64,000 bases of DNA, from positions 682,001 through 746,000 of the forward strand of contig CANLLF010000004.1 in the NCBI GenBank assembly GCA_947491935.1, written 5' to 3'. Positions 8,340-16,876 of this stretch are shown in pieces. Within the stretch, counting starts at the first letter, position 1; each line of letters begins with the position of its first letter. The position numbers and the translations under genes are program-made. The DNA comes from an uncultured Roseicyclus sp. (GTDB lineage Bacteria > Pseudomonadota > Alphaproteobacteria > Rhodobacterales > Rhodobacteraceae). The notes below the pieces were generated by a model, which had not been told where the DNA came from, searched no databases, and saw only the letters and a list, made by a program, of their open reading frames with translations.

Positions 8340-8806
8340 GCCCGCGCGCGCCGGTAATCCTCTTCGGCGAGATTACCTTGCCGGGCCTGCAGGCCTTGCA
8401 GGCGCTGCATCACCCGGCCACGCGCCAGCTTCAGGGTCTGCAGCGCCAGGCGGGCCGAGAGCGTGCTGGCCGACAGGTCCATCACGATCTGCACACGCGT
8501 CATATCCGGGCGCAGTTCCAGGAACGTGATCTCGTAAACGGCCTCCATGCCGCCGATGGTCGTTTGGATCTCGCAGCGCTGCGGAGGCAGGAACTCCGCG
8601 ATCTCGGCGGTAATCGGGCGGCTCCGGCCGCGAATCTTCACCGTGCCGCGCCACGCGCAGCCCTGTGCAGGCGCATGCCAGTTGGCCACCCGCGACAACG
8701 TGGCACCCCGGCCCAGGGCCTCGGCCTCCACGCCGCGAAAATCGGTGAACCGGGCGAAGGTGACATCTGCGGGCGCATCCACATCTTCGGAGACTTTGAA
8801 CTTCAT
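8336..8806 (-). CDS. SRPBCC-family protein
   Basis: A 156-residue protein beginning M-K-F-K-V-S-E-D-V-D-A-P-x-x-x-x-F-A-R-F-T-D-F, the usual N-terminus of START/SRPBCC (polyketide cyclase-like) proteins, with beta strands through residue 110 and a long C-terminal helix. These form a helix-grip pocket for hydrophobic ligands. I took ATG 8806 because AAGGGA lies upstream and the fold begins there; the open frame runs back to 9010 through nudC sequence. It follows nudC by 73 bases and is coupled to the sulfotransferase by GTGA, which hints that it binds or presents a lipophilic substrate. Confidence 0.85.
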   Translation of the reverse strand: MKFKVSEDVDAPADVTFARFTDFRGVEAEALGRGATLSRVANWHAPAQGCAWRGTVKIRGRSRPITAEIAEFLPPQRCEIQTTIGGMEAVYEITFLELRPDMTRVQIVMDLSASTLSARLALQTLKLARGRVMQRLQGLQARQGNLAEEDYRRARA

Positions 8807-8879
8807 CACATGTGGTCCCTTGCTGCGCCCTGACATCCGTTTGAAAGTGCGGGCCGCACGCGTCAAGGCTTCACCCTTG

Positions 8880-9863
8880 TCAATCCAGCGTATCGGCCAG
8901 CCAGTGTTGCAAAAGGAAATGCGCAATCGCGCCCTTGCGGGCAGGTAACATGCCGTCGCTGTTGCCGGCAAAAACCTCCAGCATCTCGGATCGGGTGACC
9001 CAGCGGGCATCTTCGATTTCCTCGGGGTCGATGTCGATCTCGGTGGAAAGCGCCTCTCCCCGGCAGCCGAACATCAGCGAGGCCGGGAATGGCCAGGGTT
9101 GGCTGGCAAGGTATTCCACATCGCCGACATAAACGCCGGATTCCTCGAACACTTCGCGGCGCACCGCGGCCTCGATGGTTTCACCGGGTTCCACGAAACC
9201 CGCCAGCAGGGAATACATCCCCTCGGGCCAACCGGGCGACCGGCCCACCAGAACCGCATCGCCATGGGTGATCAGCATGATCACAACCGGGTCGGTGCGC
9301 GGGAAATGCTTGCCGTCGCAGGCCGGGCAATCGCGCATCCACCCGGCCTCGGCCTGGCCGGTCTTCGCACCGCATTTGGCACAGAATTGATGGGTGGAAT
9401 GCCAGGTCAGCACCGCGCGGGCCGTGGCCGCGATCTCGGCATCGCGGCGCGACAGGTGGCTCATCAGGCCGCGCAATTCGCGAAAGCCCGCACCCGCCAC
9501 GCGTTCCGCCGGGTGCACCTGAACCGACGGGTCCGCAAACGCCGTCACCGCGGCTTCGTCCACCTGCTTTGGGGTCCAGGCCGAGATGTCGAGCGCGAAA
9601 ACCGGCGCCTCGCCGGCCTCATCCAGGCCGAGCATCACGGGGGTTTCGTCGGCCTTGGAAAGCACCAGATCGCCGATTTTGCGAAAGGCCAGTGCCATGT
9701 CGCCGCTTTCTGGCGTTCCCGTCACCATCGGTTTGCCGCGCCACATCGGCAAGACCGGCGCGCCATCGGCCAATGCGGCGGCCAGCCGTTGTGTGTCGCG
9801 GCGCAATGCACCTGCCCTGTCTAGGCCCGAAGTCCCGAACGTCACCTGTTCCGCGTTGCGCAT
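8880..9863 (-). CDS. nudC: NAD+ diphosphatase (NADH pyrophosphatase)
   Basis: A 327-residue Nudix hydrolase. The zinc ribbon C161-x2-C164 ... C179-x2-C182 is followed by a complete Nudix box (G222-x5-E228-x7-R236-E237-V-x-E240-E241-x-G243) and by the NADH-specific array SQPWPFPASLM near 254-264. The enzyme cleaves NAD(H) to NMN(H) and AMP; the E. coli enzyme also removes NAD caps from RNA. Length is somewhat longer than the 257-residue E. coli protein because of an N-terminal domain, as in many alphaproteobacteria. First gene of a probable three-gene unit with the SRPBCC and sulfotransferase genes. Confidence 0.95.
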   Translation of the reverse strand: MRNAEQVTFGTSGLDRAGALRRDTQRLAAALADGAPVLPMWRGKPMVTGTPESGDMALAFRKIGDLVLSKADETPVMLGLDEAGEAPVFALDISAWTPKQVDEAAVTAFADPSVQVHPAERVAGAGFRELRGLMSHLSRRDAEIAATARAVLTWHSTHQFCAKCGAKTGQAEAGWMRDCPACDGKHFPRTDPVVIMLITHGDAVLVGRSPGWPEGMYSLLAGFVEPGETIEAAVRREVFEESGVYVGDVEYLASQPWPFPASLMFGCRGEALSTEIDIDPEEIEDARWVTRSEMLEVFAGNSDGMLPARKGAIAHFLLQHWLADTLD

Positions 9864-10015
9864 GTTCTGTCCCTTCCGCGTCCCCGAAGCCCAAGGCTAT
9901 GGCCCTCAGGCAACAGTGCAAACGCTAATTCACGTCAGGCGGGAGCCTGCCCCCCTTGCCACGGCTGCAATAGGGCAAGACTCTGGCTCATGCGAACACT
10001 TAATCCGGGGCGAAC

Positions 10016-11929
10016 ATGACCTTCGCGCGGCCGTCGGCGCCCGACCAGTCCTCGGACGCCTCCTCATCCATACGCCTTCGGATTCTGGCCACGTCGGATC
10101 TGCACGCCAACCTTTTGCCGTTCGACTATTTCACCGATAGCCGCGCGCCCGATGTCGGGTTGGCGCGGCTGGCCGGCGCCATTGCCCGGGCAAGGGCCGA
10201 GGTGCCGAACCTCGTGCTGGTCGATAATGGCGATACGCTTCAGGGCACGCCTTTGGCCGATGCGGCGGTGGCTGAGATCGTGCCGTCCGGGCGGATGCAC
10301 CCGATGATCGCCGCGATGAACGCGCTTCGGTTCGATGCGGCCACCATGGGCAATCACGACTTCGATTTCGGCCTCCCGCATCTTGAGGCCGTGCTGGCCG
10401 GTGCCGCCTTTCCCGTTGTCTGCGCCAATGCCGATCACACCGATGGCAGCAGCTTCTTTCCCCGGTCGTGCCTGTTGTACCGCGAGGTGGTGGACGGCTC
10501 GGGGCGGAGCCATGCGATCAAGATCGGTATCACCGGTTGCCTTCCGCCGCAGGTCGCCGCTTGGAACAGGCCGTTCGTGCAGGGACGCATGGTGTTTGCC
10601 GATATGCTCTGCCGCGTGACCGAGGCCACGGTCGATCTGCGGTCGCGCGGGGCGGATGTCGTGATCGTGCTCGCCCATAGCGGAATGGGCAACCTCAAGG
10701 CCGCCCCGGGCTCGGAGAACATGGCCCTCACGATTGCCGAGATCGAGGGCGTGGATGCCGTGATTGCGGGCCACACCCACCGGGTCATCCCGGCAACGCC
10801 GCCGCAACCGGTGGTGGGCACCCCGATCGTGCAGCCCGGCGCCTATGGCTCCCATCTAGGGTGCATCGATCTGACACTCACGCCCGCGGCTCCGACCGCG
10901 CCGGACGAGGCCTACACCATCGCCCGCGCCGAATGCGGCACCATGGCCGCGCTTCTGCCCGGCCCTGAAAACCGGCGGTACATGCGGCGCATGATCCGCG
11001 ATTATCCCGATCTGCATACCGGCCTGTCCCGCGATCACCGGTCGACGCGAAGCTTTGTCTCCCGCCCTCTGGGCGAGACCGCGGTGCAGCTCGAAACGTA
11101 TTTCTCCGCCCTGGCACCCTGCGCCGCCACGCAGCTTGTGGCCGATGCCCAGTTCGCCGTCGCCGCGCCCGTCATCGAACAAAACCCGGATCTTGCCGAT
11201 CTGCCGCTCCTGTCGGCGGTGGCCCCCTTCAAGGCCGGGGGCCATGCGGGCGCGTCCAGCTACACCGATATTCCCGTCGGCCCCCTGAAACTACGCCACG
11301 CCGCCGATCTCTATATCTACCCCAACATGCTGTGTGTCCTGCGGATCACCGGGCGCGGCATCCGGGATTGGCTGGAACGCGCGGCCTCGCTGTTCAACTG
11401 GATCGCGCCCGACGCCACGGGGCCACAACCCCTGATCGACCACGATTTCGCCCCCTACAATTTTGACCGTCTCGTGGGGCTTCGCTACCAGATCGACGTG
11501 TCGCATCCTCCACGCACCAATGCCGAAGGCGATGAAATCTACGCCACACCCGGCCGGATCGTGGATCTGCGGTTTGCCGATGGTCGTCCCGTCCAACCGG
11601 AGGATGAGGCGCTGGTCGTCACCAATTCCTACCGCGCGGCGGGCGGCGGGCATATGCGCGCCGCTGCCGAGGCGCAGGAAATCCGCACCCCGTCGATCAG
11701 CGTCCGCGACGCGGTTGCGCGGTACGTGTCCGACGCCCGGGAACCGGTCGCCCCGGTGGTCGACCCGACATGGTCCTTCAAACCGCTCGGTGGCGTGCCG
11801 CTGGTCTTCGATACTGGCCCCGGTGCGCTTCGCTGCGAGGCAAGACTGGCGGAGTTGGGCCTGACGGCCGCCTCCGCCTATCCCGGCCCGTCCGGGCGGG
11901 GGTTTCAGCCCTTCCACCTCACGCTTTAG
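10016..11929 (+). CDS. Bifunctional 2',3'-cyclic-nucleotide phosphodiesterase/3'-nucleotidase-type (5'-nucleotidase family)
   Basis: A 637-residue enzyme with an N-terminal metallophosphoesterase domain (D28-x-H30 in ATSDLHAN, N-G-D at 71-73, G-N-H-D-F-D-F-G, and a later GHTHR) and a C-terminal 5'-nucleotidase domain ending near the sequence TNSYRAAGGG. This is the CpdB/UshA architecture; members hydrolyse nucleotides in the periplasm. Oddly, no signal peptide is visible: the first 20 residues are polar and the catalytic domain begins by residue 22. Either the protein is cytoplasmic, or the true start lies elsewhere. It is divergent from nudC with a 152-base gap. Confidence 0.88.
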   Translation: MTFARPSAPDQSSDASSSIRLRILATSDLHANLLPFDYFTDSRAPDVGLARLAGAIARARAEVPNLVLVDNGDTLQGTPLADAAVAEIVPSGRMHPMIAAMNALRFDAATMGNHDFDFGLPHLEAVLAGAAFPVVCANADHTDGSSFFPRSCLLYREVVDGSGRSHAIKIGITGCLPPQVAAWNRPFVQGRMVFADMLCRVTEATVDLRSRGADVVIVLAHSGMGNLKAAPGSENMALTIAEIEGVDAVIAGHTHRVIPATPPQPVVGTPIVQPGAYGSHLGCIDLTLTPAAPTAPDEAYTIARAECGTMAALLPGPENRRYMRRMIRDYPDLHTGLSRDHRSTRSFVSRPLGETAVQLETYFSALAPCAATQLVADAQFAVAAPVIEQNPDLADLPLLSAVAPFKAGGHAGASSYTDIPVGPLKLRHAADLYIYPNMLCVLRITGRGIRDWLERAASLFNWIAPDATGPQPLIDHDFAPYNFDRLVGLRYQIDVSHPPRTNAEGDEIYATPGRIVDLRFADGRPVQPEDEALVVTNSYRAAGGGHMRAAAEAQEIRTPSISVRDAVARYVSDAREPVAPVVDPTWSFKPLGGVPLVFDTGPGALRCEARLAELGLTAASAYPGPSGRGFQPFHLTL

Positions 11930-12094
11930 TCCACACGCGGCCTTTGCACAAAATTCTGGCAAACTGCCTTGAAATCGCGCAACCTGCCTGCCGACGTGTC
12001 CCGACAGACGGATGCGCGATTGACGCCGCCACAGGCAAACGCCCCTCTGTCGGGCGCCCGCCTGAGACCTGGCGCACAACAAGGAGAGTTTCAC

Positions 12095-13123
12095 GTGTTC
12101 ACCCGTATGCTGCCCGCGTTGGCCGGTGCATTGCTTGTTGCGATGCCCCTTGCCGCGCCTGTTCAAGCCCAAGAGACCGATATCGCCTTCGCGCTCGATT
12201 GGCGCTTTGAGGGTCCGTCCGCCCCCTATTTCATGGCCATCGACAATGGCTACTTCGCCGAGGCCGGCCTGAACGTGGAGGTCACGGCAGGCCAGGGATC
12301 GCTCGATGCGCTGCCCAAGGTCGCCTCCGGCGCCTTTCCCATCGGATTTGCCGACATCAACAGCCTGATCCGCTTCCTCGATCAGAACCCGGGCGCGCCC
12401 GTGACCGCCGTAATGATGGTCTACGATAGCCCGCCCTTCTCCATTGTGGGCCGCGTCAGCCAGGGCATTTCCGGCATTGAAGACCTCGAAGGGTCCATTC
12501 TTGGCGCGCCGCCCCCCGATGGTGCCTGGGCGCAGTTCCCGATCCTTGCGGAGGTGAACGGCATCGACGTCTCGACAATCACCGTGGAACCGGTGGGCTT
12601 CCCCACCCGCGAACCGATGCTGGCCGAAGGCAATGTGGATAGCGTGACAGGCTTCAACTTCTCATCCTACCTGTCGCTCGCGCGTCTTGGTGTGCCCGAG
12701 GATGACATCACCACGATCATGTTCGCCGACCACGGGGTGGAGCTGTACGGCAACGCTATCATCGTCAATACCGACTTCGCCGAGGCCAATCCCGAAATCG
12801 TAACCGCGTTTCTGGGCGCTGTGGCCCAGGGCTGGTCGGCCGCCATCGCTGATCCGGCCGCAGGCGCGGCGGCGGTGATCGACCGCAACCCCGCCGGTGA
12901 TGTCGAGCTGGAGCAGCGCCGCCTTGAGCTTGCCATCGAAGGCAACGTGCTGACCGAATACGTGATGGAAAACGGCATGGGCGGCATCGACGCCGACCGC
13001 TTTGATCGCGCCATCGAACAGCTGCGCCTGACCTACGAATTCCAGGCAGAGCCCGACGCGAGCCTCTACTTCACCGATGCGTATCTGCCCGAAGGTGATG
13101 TCCTGATGATCGGGGCCGAGTGA
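12095..13123 (+). CDS. ABC transporter substrate-binding protein, NMT1/THI5-like
   Basis: A 342-residue periplasmic protein with a signal peptide (hydrophobic residues about 6-20, cleavage after AQA near 26) and the NMT1/SsuA pattern D-W-x-F-E-G-P-x-x-P-Y-F-x-A-x-x-x-G-Y-F, then G-Q-G-S at about 65. GTG 12095 is chosen because AAGGAGAG sits six bases upstream and the signal peptide starts right there; the ATG-initiated frame at 11969 adds an implausible 42 residues. Family members bind thiamine precursors, taurine, sulfonates or riboflavin; no riboswitch that would decide was found in the 165-base leader. Partner ATPase and permease follow after a 217-base gap. Confidence 0.85.
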   Translation: MFTRMLPALAGALLVAMPLAAPVQAQETDIAFALDWRFEGPSAPYFMAIDNGYFAEAGLNVEVTAGQGSLDALPKVASGAFPIGFADINSLIRFLDQNPGAPVTAVMMVYDSPPFSIVGRVSQGISGIEDLEGSILGAPPPDGAWAQFPILAEVNGIDVSTITVEPVGFPTREPMLAEGNVDSVTGFNFSSYLSLARLGVPEDDITTIMFADHGVELYGNAIIVNTDFAEANPEIVTAFLGAVAQGWSAAIADPAAGAAAVIDRNPAGDVELEQRRLELAIEGNVLTEYVMENGMGGIDADRFDRAIEQLRLTYEFQAEPDASLYFTDAYLPEGDVLMIGAE

Positions 13124-13151
13124 TTGGCGATTGATCTACTATTGATATAGC

Positions 13152-13184
13152 CCGATCCGGCCCCCTTTGATTGGGCCGGGTCGG
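13152..13184 (+). terminator. Strong hairpin after the substrate-binding protein gene
   Basis: A 12-base-pair GC-rich stem (CCGATCCGGCCC with GGGCCGGGTCGG, one G-U pair) and a nine-base loop lie 28 bases past the stop codon. There is no T tract, so it may act less as a terminator than as a 3' stabiliser that keeps the binding-protein message more abundant than the downstream ATPase and permease message. Confidence 0.5.
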
Positions 13185-13199
13185 AAAGTATCTCGTCGG

Positions 13200-13230
13200 G
13201 ATATACCGAAGATATACGTCAGATATACCG
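13200..13230. repeat. Three GATATAC repeats at exact 11-base spacing
   Basis: GATATAC occurs at 13200, 13211 and 13222, each followed by four bases, giving three direct copies in phase with one helical turn. They lie 111 bases upstream of the ABC ATPase start at 13341. Direct repeats in helical phase suggest a binding array for a regulator. Confidence 0.6.
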
Positions 13231-13340
13231 GTTCTATCCGCCGTTGCTGGACATCGCATTAACCACGACATGTTCAAAACCCGACAATTTACCGGGTCCG
13301 TTACCGGCCCGTTAACCATTTGCCTCCTGAAAGCCAGCCC

Positions 13341-14180
13341 ATGACCACCGCCAACCCGATGATCGAACTGAAATCGGTCACACATGCCTATAAAACAAAG
13401 GCCGGGCCGCTGCCGGTGCTTGATGCGCTGACGCTCCAGATCCCCGAAAATTCGTTCTGTGCGGTGGTCGGCCCTTCGGGCTGTGGCAAGTCCACCCTGA
13501 CGCGGTTGGTGTCTGGCCTGATGAAACCCAATGAGGGGGAGGTTTGGCTTCACGATCAAAAGGTTACATCGCCGCGCCCAACGGTGGGCATGGCGTTCCA
13601 GAACCCTGTCTTGCTGGAATGGCGCACAATTCTACAGAACGTCATGCTGCCCTTCGAGATCGTCAAAAGCCCGATGTCCAAGGCCGAGGCCCATGACCGC
13701 GCCATGCACCTGCTTGATCTTGTCGGATTGGCGGGGTTCGAGGGCAAACGCCCGTCCGAGCTGTCGGGCGGTATGCGCCAACGCGCCAGCCTGTGCCGCT
13801 CCATCATCCACAAGCCCGACGTCCTGATCCTTGATGAGCCGTTCGGCGCGCTTGATGCTTTCACCCGGGAGGACCTCTGGTGCACCATGCATGACCTGCG
13901 CGAGGCTGAGCCGTTTACCTGCCTTCTGATCACCCATGATCTTCGGGAATCGGTGTTTCTGGCCGACCAGGTCATTGTTTTGTCAGGCAGACCGGCCCAT
14001 GCTCAATATGTGCTGGATGTCGATATCACCGGCAAGCGGACCCTGGATGACCTCTACACGCCCAAGGCGGCAGAGATGCTTGCCACGCTCCGCCACCAGA
14101 TCCAGGTCGCCCAGGGTCGCGCAACGGATGCGGATGCGCCGCTCGATGGGCACCCCACCAAGGCGGAGGGCGCGGCATGA
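13341..14180 (+). CDS. ABC transporter ATP-binding protein (SsuB/TauB/ThiZ type)
   Basis: A 279-residue nucleotide-binding domain with Walker [10 protein letters not shown] near 45-53, the Q-loop, the signature LSGGMRQR near 140-147, Walker B LILDEPFGALDA and the H-loop ITHD. It powers import through the permease that follows. ATG 13341 is used; a TTG at 13320 is also in frame and neither has a clear ribosome binding site. The stop overlaps the permease start by four bases (ATGA). With the binding protein at 12095 this forms one importer, whose substrate is probably a thiamine precursor, sulfonate or related small molecule. Confidence 0.9.
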   Translation: MTTANPMIELKSVTHAYKTKAGPLPVLDALTLQIPENSFCAVVGPSGCGKSTLTRLVSGLMKPNEGEVWLHDQKVTSPRPTVGMAFQNPVLLEWRTILQNVMLPFEIVKSPMSKAEAHDRAMHLLDLVGLAGFEGKRPSELSGGMRQRASLCRSIIHKPDVLILDEPFGALDAFTREDLWCTMHDLREAEPFTCLLITHDLRESVFLADQVIVLSGRPAHAQYVLDVDITGKRTLDDLYTPKAAEMLATLRHQIQVAQGRATDADAPLDGHPTKAEGAA

Positions 14181-14944
14181 ATGAGACCGCGCGCAAGATC
14201 CTTGCCCCCATCGTTTTCATCGTCGGCATCCTCGCGCTTTGGGAATTTGCTGTCTGGTACAATCAGTTACCGGATTTCCGCATGGCCAGCCCGTCGGACC
14301 TGTTTCCCCATTATGCGGAATTCGCGGACCTTTTCATCGTCAAGAGCTGGGAAACGCTTTGGCGCACGGTTGTGGGCCTGGCGCTGGCCGTTGTGGTGGG
14401 CACCCTGATCGGCATGCTGATGGGCTTTTCGCGGTTCGCGCGCGACGGGCTGTATCCGATCCTCGTGGGCTTCAACGCGATCCCCAAGGCCACCGTGGTT
14501 CCCATCGTCGCGCTGATGTTCGTGGGTCAGCACGATTTCAACACGATCCTGATCGCTTTCATGATCAGCTTCTTTCCAATCGCCGTCTCGGTGTCCATCG
14601 GTCTGAGCACGCTGGAGCCGGAATATCGCGATATCCTGCGGTCTCTAGGGGCCTCGAATACAACGATTTTCTGGAAAATCGCGCTGCCCAAGACCCTGCC
14701 GGAGTTTTTCGGCGCCCTGAAGGTTGCGGTGACCCTTGCCTTCATCGGCACCAACCTGATGGAGATCGTCTCGCCCCATGGGCGCGGCTTGGGGGACCTG
14801 TTCGACAGCGCCCGGATCAGCAGCGATTATCCCCTGATGTTTGCCGTCCTTTTCGCCATGGCGGCGCTTGGGATCGTGCTGTTCTACATTGTGGTGTTCT
14901 TGGAACGTATCTTTGCCGGATGGGCCGAACGGGCACCGAGTTAA
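14177..14944 (+). CDS. ABC transporter permease (SsuC/TauC/ThiX type)
   Basis: A 255-residue membrane protein with six predicted helices and the cytoplasmic EAA loop seen as L-R-S-L-G-A-S-x-x-T-I-F-W-K-I-A-L-P near residues 154-175, which docks onto the ATPase. It belongs to the BPD_transp_1 family and pairs with the NMT1-type binding protein and the overlapping ATPase gene. The start is fixed by the ATGA overlap. Substrate not determinable from sequence. Confidence 0.9.
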   Translation: MNETARKILAPIVFIVGILALWEFAVWYNQLPDFRMASPSDLFPHYAEFADLFIVKSWETLWRTVVGLALAVVVGTLIGMLMGFSRFARDGLYPILVGFNAIPKATVVPIVALMFVGQHDFNTILIAFMISFFPIAVSVSIGLSTLEPEYRDILRSLGASNTTIFWKIALPKTLPEFFGALKVAVTLAFIGTNLMEIVSPHGRGLGDLFDSARISSDYPLMFAVLFAMAALGIVLFYIVVFLERIFAGWAERAPS

Positions 14945-15039
14945 TCGCCCTTTTCGCCAAAACTCCCCACCGCCGCCATGAAGTCAGCGCAATCTAACGG
15001 CATCTCTTCTCGTCCATATTGGAACAGGAAGGTGTCGGA

Positions 15040-15930
15040 ATGCAGGTGATCCGTCTGCTGATCGTGGGGATTGGGCTTGTCATGATTTTGAGTGCCGGTG
15101 GCGCTTATGGCCTGCGTCACCTGCAGGTGGATCTGCCCTTTGCGGGCCTATTGTCGGATGCGGTGCGCGATGAAGGGGCAGTCGACGCTGCGCAGCCGCG
15201 CCGTCCGGATCTTCCGGCCAGCTATACAGCGCTCGAACGCAACGATCTTCGCCCGCCTCTCCCCGTTGACGTGAGCTACAGTCCCGTGGTGCGGCACGTG
15301 ACAAGTTACCGGATGGTCGAAGGCCTCACCACCGTGCGTCGGGCCAGCATCTATGACGGCGGAACCGGTACCGAGCCTCGCCCCGTTGTCGTGCTTCTAC
15401 ATGGTGCGAACCGCGATGAACTCAGCATGATCGACATGTGGGACGATACCGCTGACGCCCACGGGCTGCTTCTTGTGTCGCTGAAATCCGACGGCGCGCG
15501 GTGGGATCCGAACAACGACGATAGCGGCCTGATTGCCCGCGCACTGGATCTGGCGGCCGAGGATTACCCGATCGACCGGGAGCGGGTTTTCATGTTCGGC
15601 CACTCCTCCGGCTCGATCTATGCGCAGCTTCTGGCCAATCGTTACGATGGGCCGTGGGTCGCCGTTGCGGGCCATGCAGGGTTCGTGCCAGAGGGCTGGC
15701 TGATCCCGCAGGACAATGCCCCCGCGATCCGCCACTACCTGGGTTCGTTTGATCGCTTGTTCCCCCTCGCGGATGCGCGCCAATCGGGGCAGGCTCTGGC
15801 CGATATGGGTCATTTCACCGAACTGGTCGTGATCCAGGGCCACACTCATTGGTTCTATGAGGGCGGACCGCAGATTGCCGAGGATGCCTGGCTCTGGTTC
15901 GCGGATCTCGTTGCGGAGCCCGCAGGGTAA
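15040..15930 (+). CDS. Secreted or anchored alpha/beta hydrolase (PHB depolymerase/esterase-like)
   Basis: A 296-residue protein with an N-terminal hydrophobic segment (residues 4-24) that acts as a signal peptide or anchor, then an alpha/beta hydrolase domain: oxyanion segment LLHGAN near 119-124, nucleophile elbow G187-H-S189-S-G191, and a late GHTHWFY with the catalytic His. The layout resembles feruloyl-esterase/poly(3-hydroxybutyrate) depolymerase-like esterases; substrate unknown. ATG 15040 has AGGAAGG upstream and is preferred to 15019. It is convergent with pheA, nine bases apart. Confidence 0.8.
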   Translation: MQVIRLLIVGIGLVMILSAGGAYGLRHLQVDLPFAGLLSDAVRDEGAVDAAQPRRPDLPASYTALERNDLRPPLPVDVSYSPVVRHVTSYRMVEGLTTVRRASIYDGGTGTEPRPVVVLLHGANRDELSMIDMWDDTADAHGLLLVSLKSDGARWDPNNDDSGLIARALDLAAEDYPIDRERVFMFGHSSGSIYAQLLANRYDGPWVAVAGHAGFVPEGWLIPQDNAPAIRHYLGSFDRLFPLADARQSGQALADMGHFTELVVIQGHTHWFYEGGPQIAEDAWLWFADLVAEPAG

Positions 15931-15939
15931 ACGGGCGGC

Positions 15940-16770
15940 CTAGTCCCGCGCGTGATCGGCAGGGTAAGTGCCCAAAACCTTCAGAACGCTGGTGAAATAC
16001 GACAGCTCCTCCAGCGCGAGGCGCACGTTGCGGTCATCCGGGTGGCCTTCGATATCCGCGTAGAACTGCGTCGCGGTGAACGAGCCGTCGACCATGTAGC
16101 TTTCCAGCTTGGTCATGTTCACGCCATTGGTCGCAAAACCGCCCATCGCCTTGTAGAGCGCGGCCGGGATGTTGCGGACGCGGAAGACGAAGGTTGTCAT
16201 CATCCGCTCGGCCCGGCGGTTCAGGTCCACCTCGGGCGCCATCACAAGGAAACGCGTGGTGTTGGAATCGCTGTCCTCGATATGGCGGGCCAGCATATCC
16301 AGGCCGTAGATCTCACCGGCCAGTTCCGAGGCCAGCGCCGCCTTGGAGCGATCGCCCCATTCCGCCACATCCCGCGCGGCGCGGGCATTGTCGGGGCTGA
16401 CCCGGCCCTGGATGCCGTGTTCGCGCAGGAACCTGCTGCACTGGGGCAGCAAGACAAGGTGGCTATAGGCCTCCTTCACGTCGCTGACAGACACGCCGGG
16501 CACTGCTAGAAGGTTGATATGCACCCGCACGAACGCCTCATCCACGATATGCAGGCCGCTTTCGGGCAGCAGGCGGTGGATGTCGGCCACGCGACCATAA
16601 GTGGAGTTCTCGATCGGCAACATGGCCTGCGTGGCCGCCCCGCTATGGACCGCGTCGATCACATCCTCGAAGGTTGCGCAGGGCAGCGGCTCCAGCTCGG
16701 GGCGCGCCTCGCGGCAGGCTTCGTGGGAATAGGCCCCAGGCTCTCCCTGGAAGGCGATACGGTCCGTCAT
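15940..16770 (-). CDS. pheA: Prephenate dehydratase
   Basis: A 276-residue monofunctional enzyme. The catalytic domain (about 1-180) opens with RIAFQGEPGAYSHEA and contains LPIENSTYGRV and the S-N-T-T-R-F segment near 180, in which the Thr is essential for catalysis. A C-terminal ACT domain with the N-M-T-K-L-E-S-Y motif gives phenylalanine feedback control. It converts prephenate to phenylpyruvate in phenylalanine synthesis. ATG 16770 is taken; a GTG four codons upstream (16782) is also possible. Divergent from the cytochrome gene. Confidence 0.95.
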   Translation of the reverse strand: MTDRIAFQGEPGAYSHEACREARPELEPLPCATFEDVIDAVHSGAATQAMLPIENSTYGRVADIHRLLPESGLHIVDEAFVRVHINLLAVPGVSVSDVKEAYSHLVLLPQCSRFLREHGIQGRVSPDNARAARDVAEWGDRSKAALASELAGEIYGLDMLARHIEDSDSNTTRFLVMAPEVDLNRRAERMMTTFVFRVRNIPAALYKAMGGFATNGVNMTKLESYMVDGSFTATQFYADIEGHPDDRNVRLALEELSYFTSVLKVLGTYPADHARD

Positions 16771-16876
16771 TGAAAAATCCACAGCAAAATGGTCGTTTCG
16801 TCGCGCTCTCTACACCTTGCCATGGACCAAAGGAACACCATACATAACCGCGACACCGACATCTGACGGAGCCGAC

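Noticed and set aside
11930-12094. Possible TPP riboswitch before the NMT1/THI5-like binding protein gene, prompted by a CTGAGA
   Set aside because: The other conserved TPP elements, such as the second pyrophosphate-binding segment, are absent; the match is only one hexamer.
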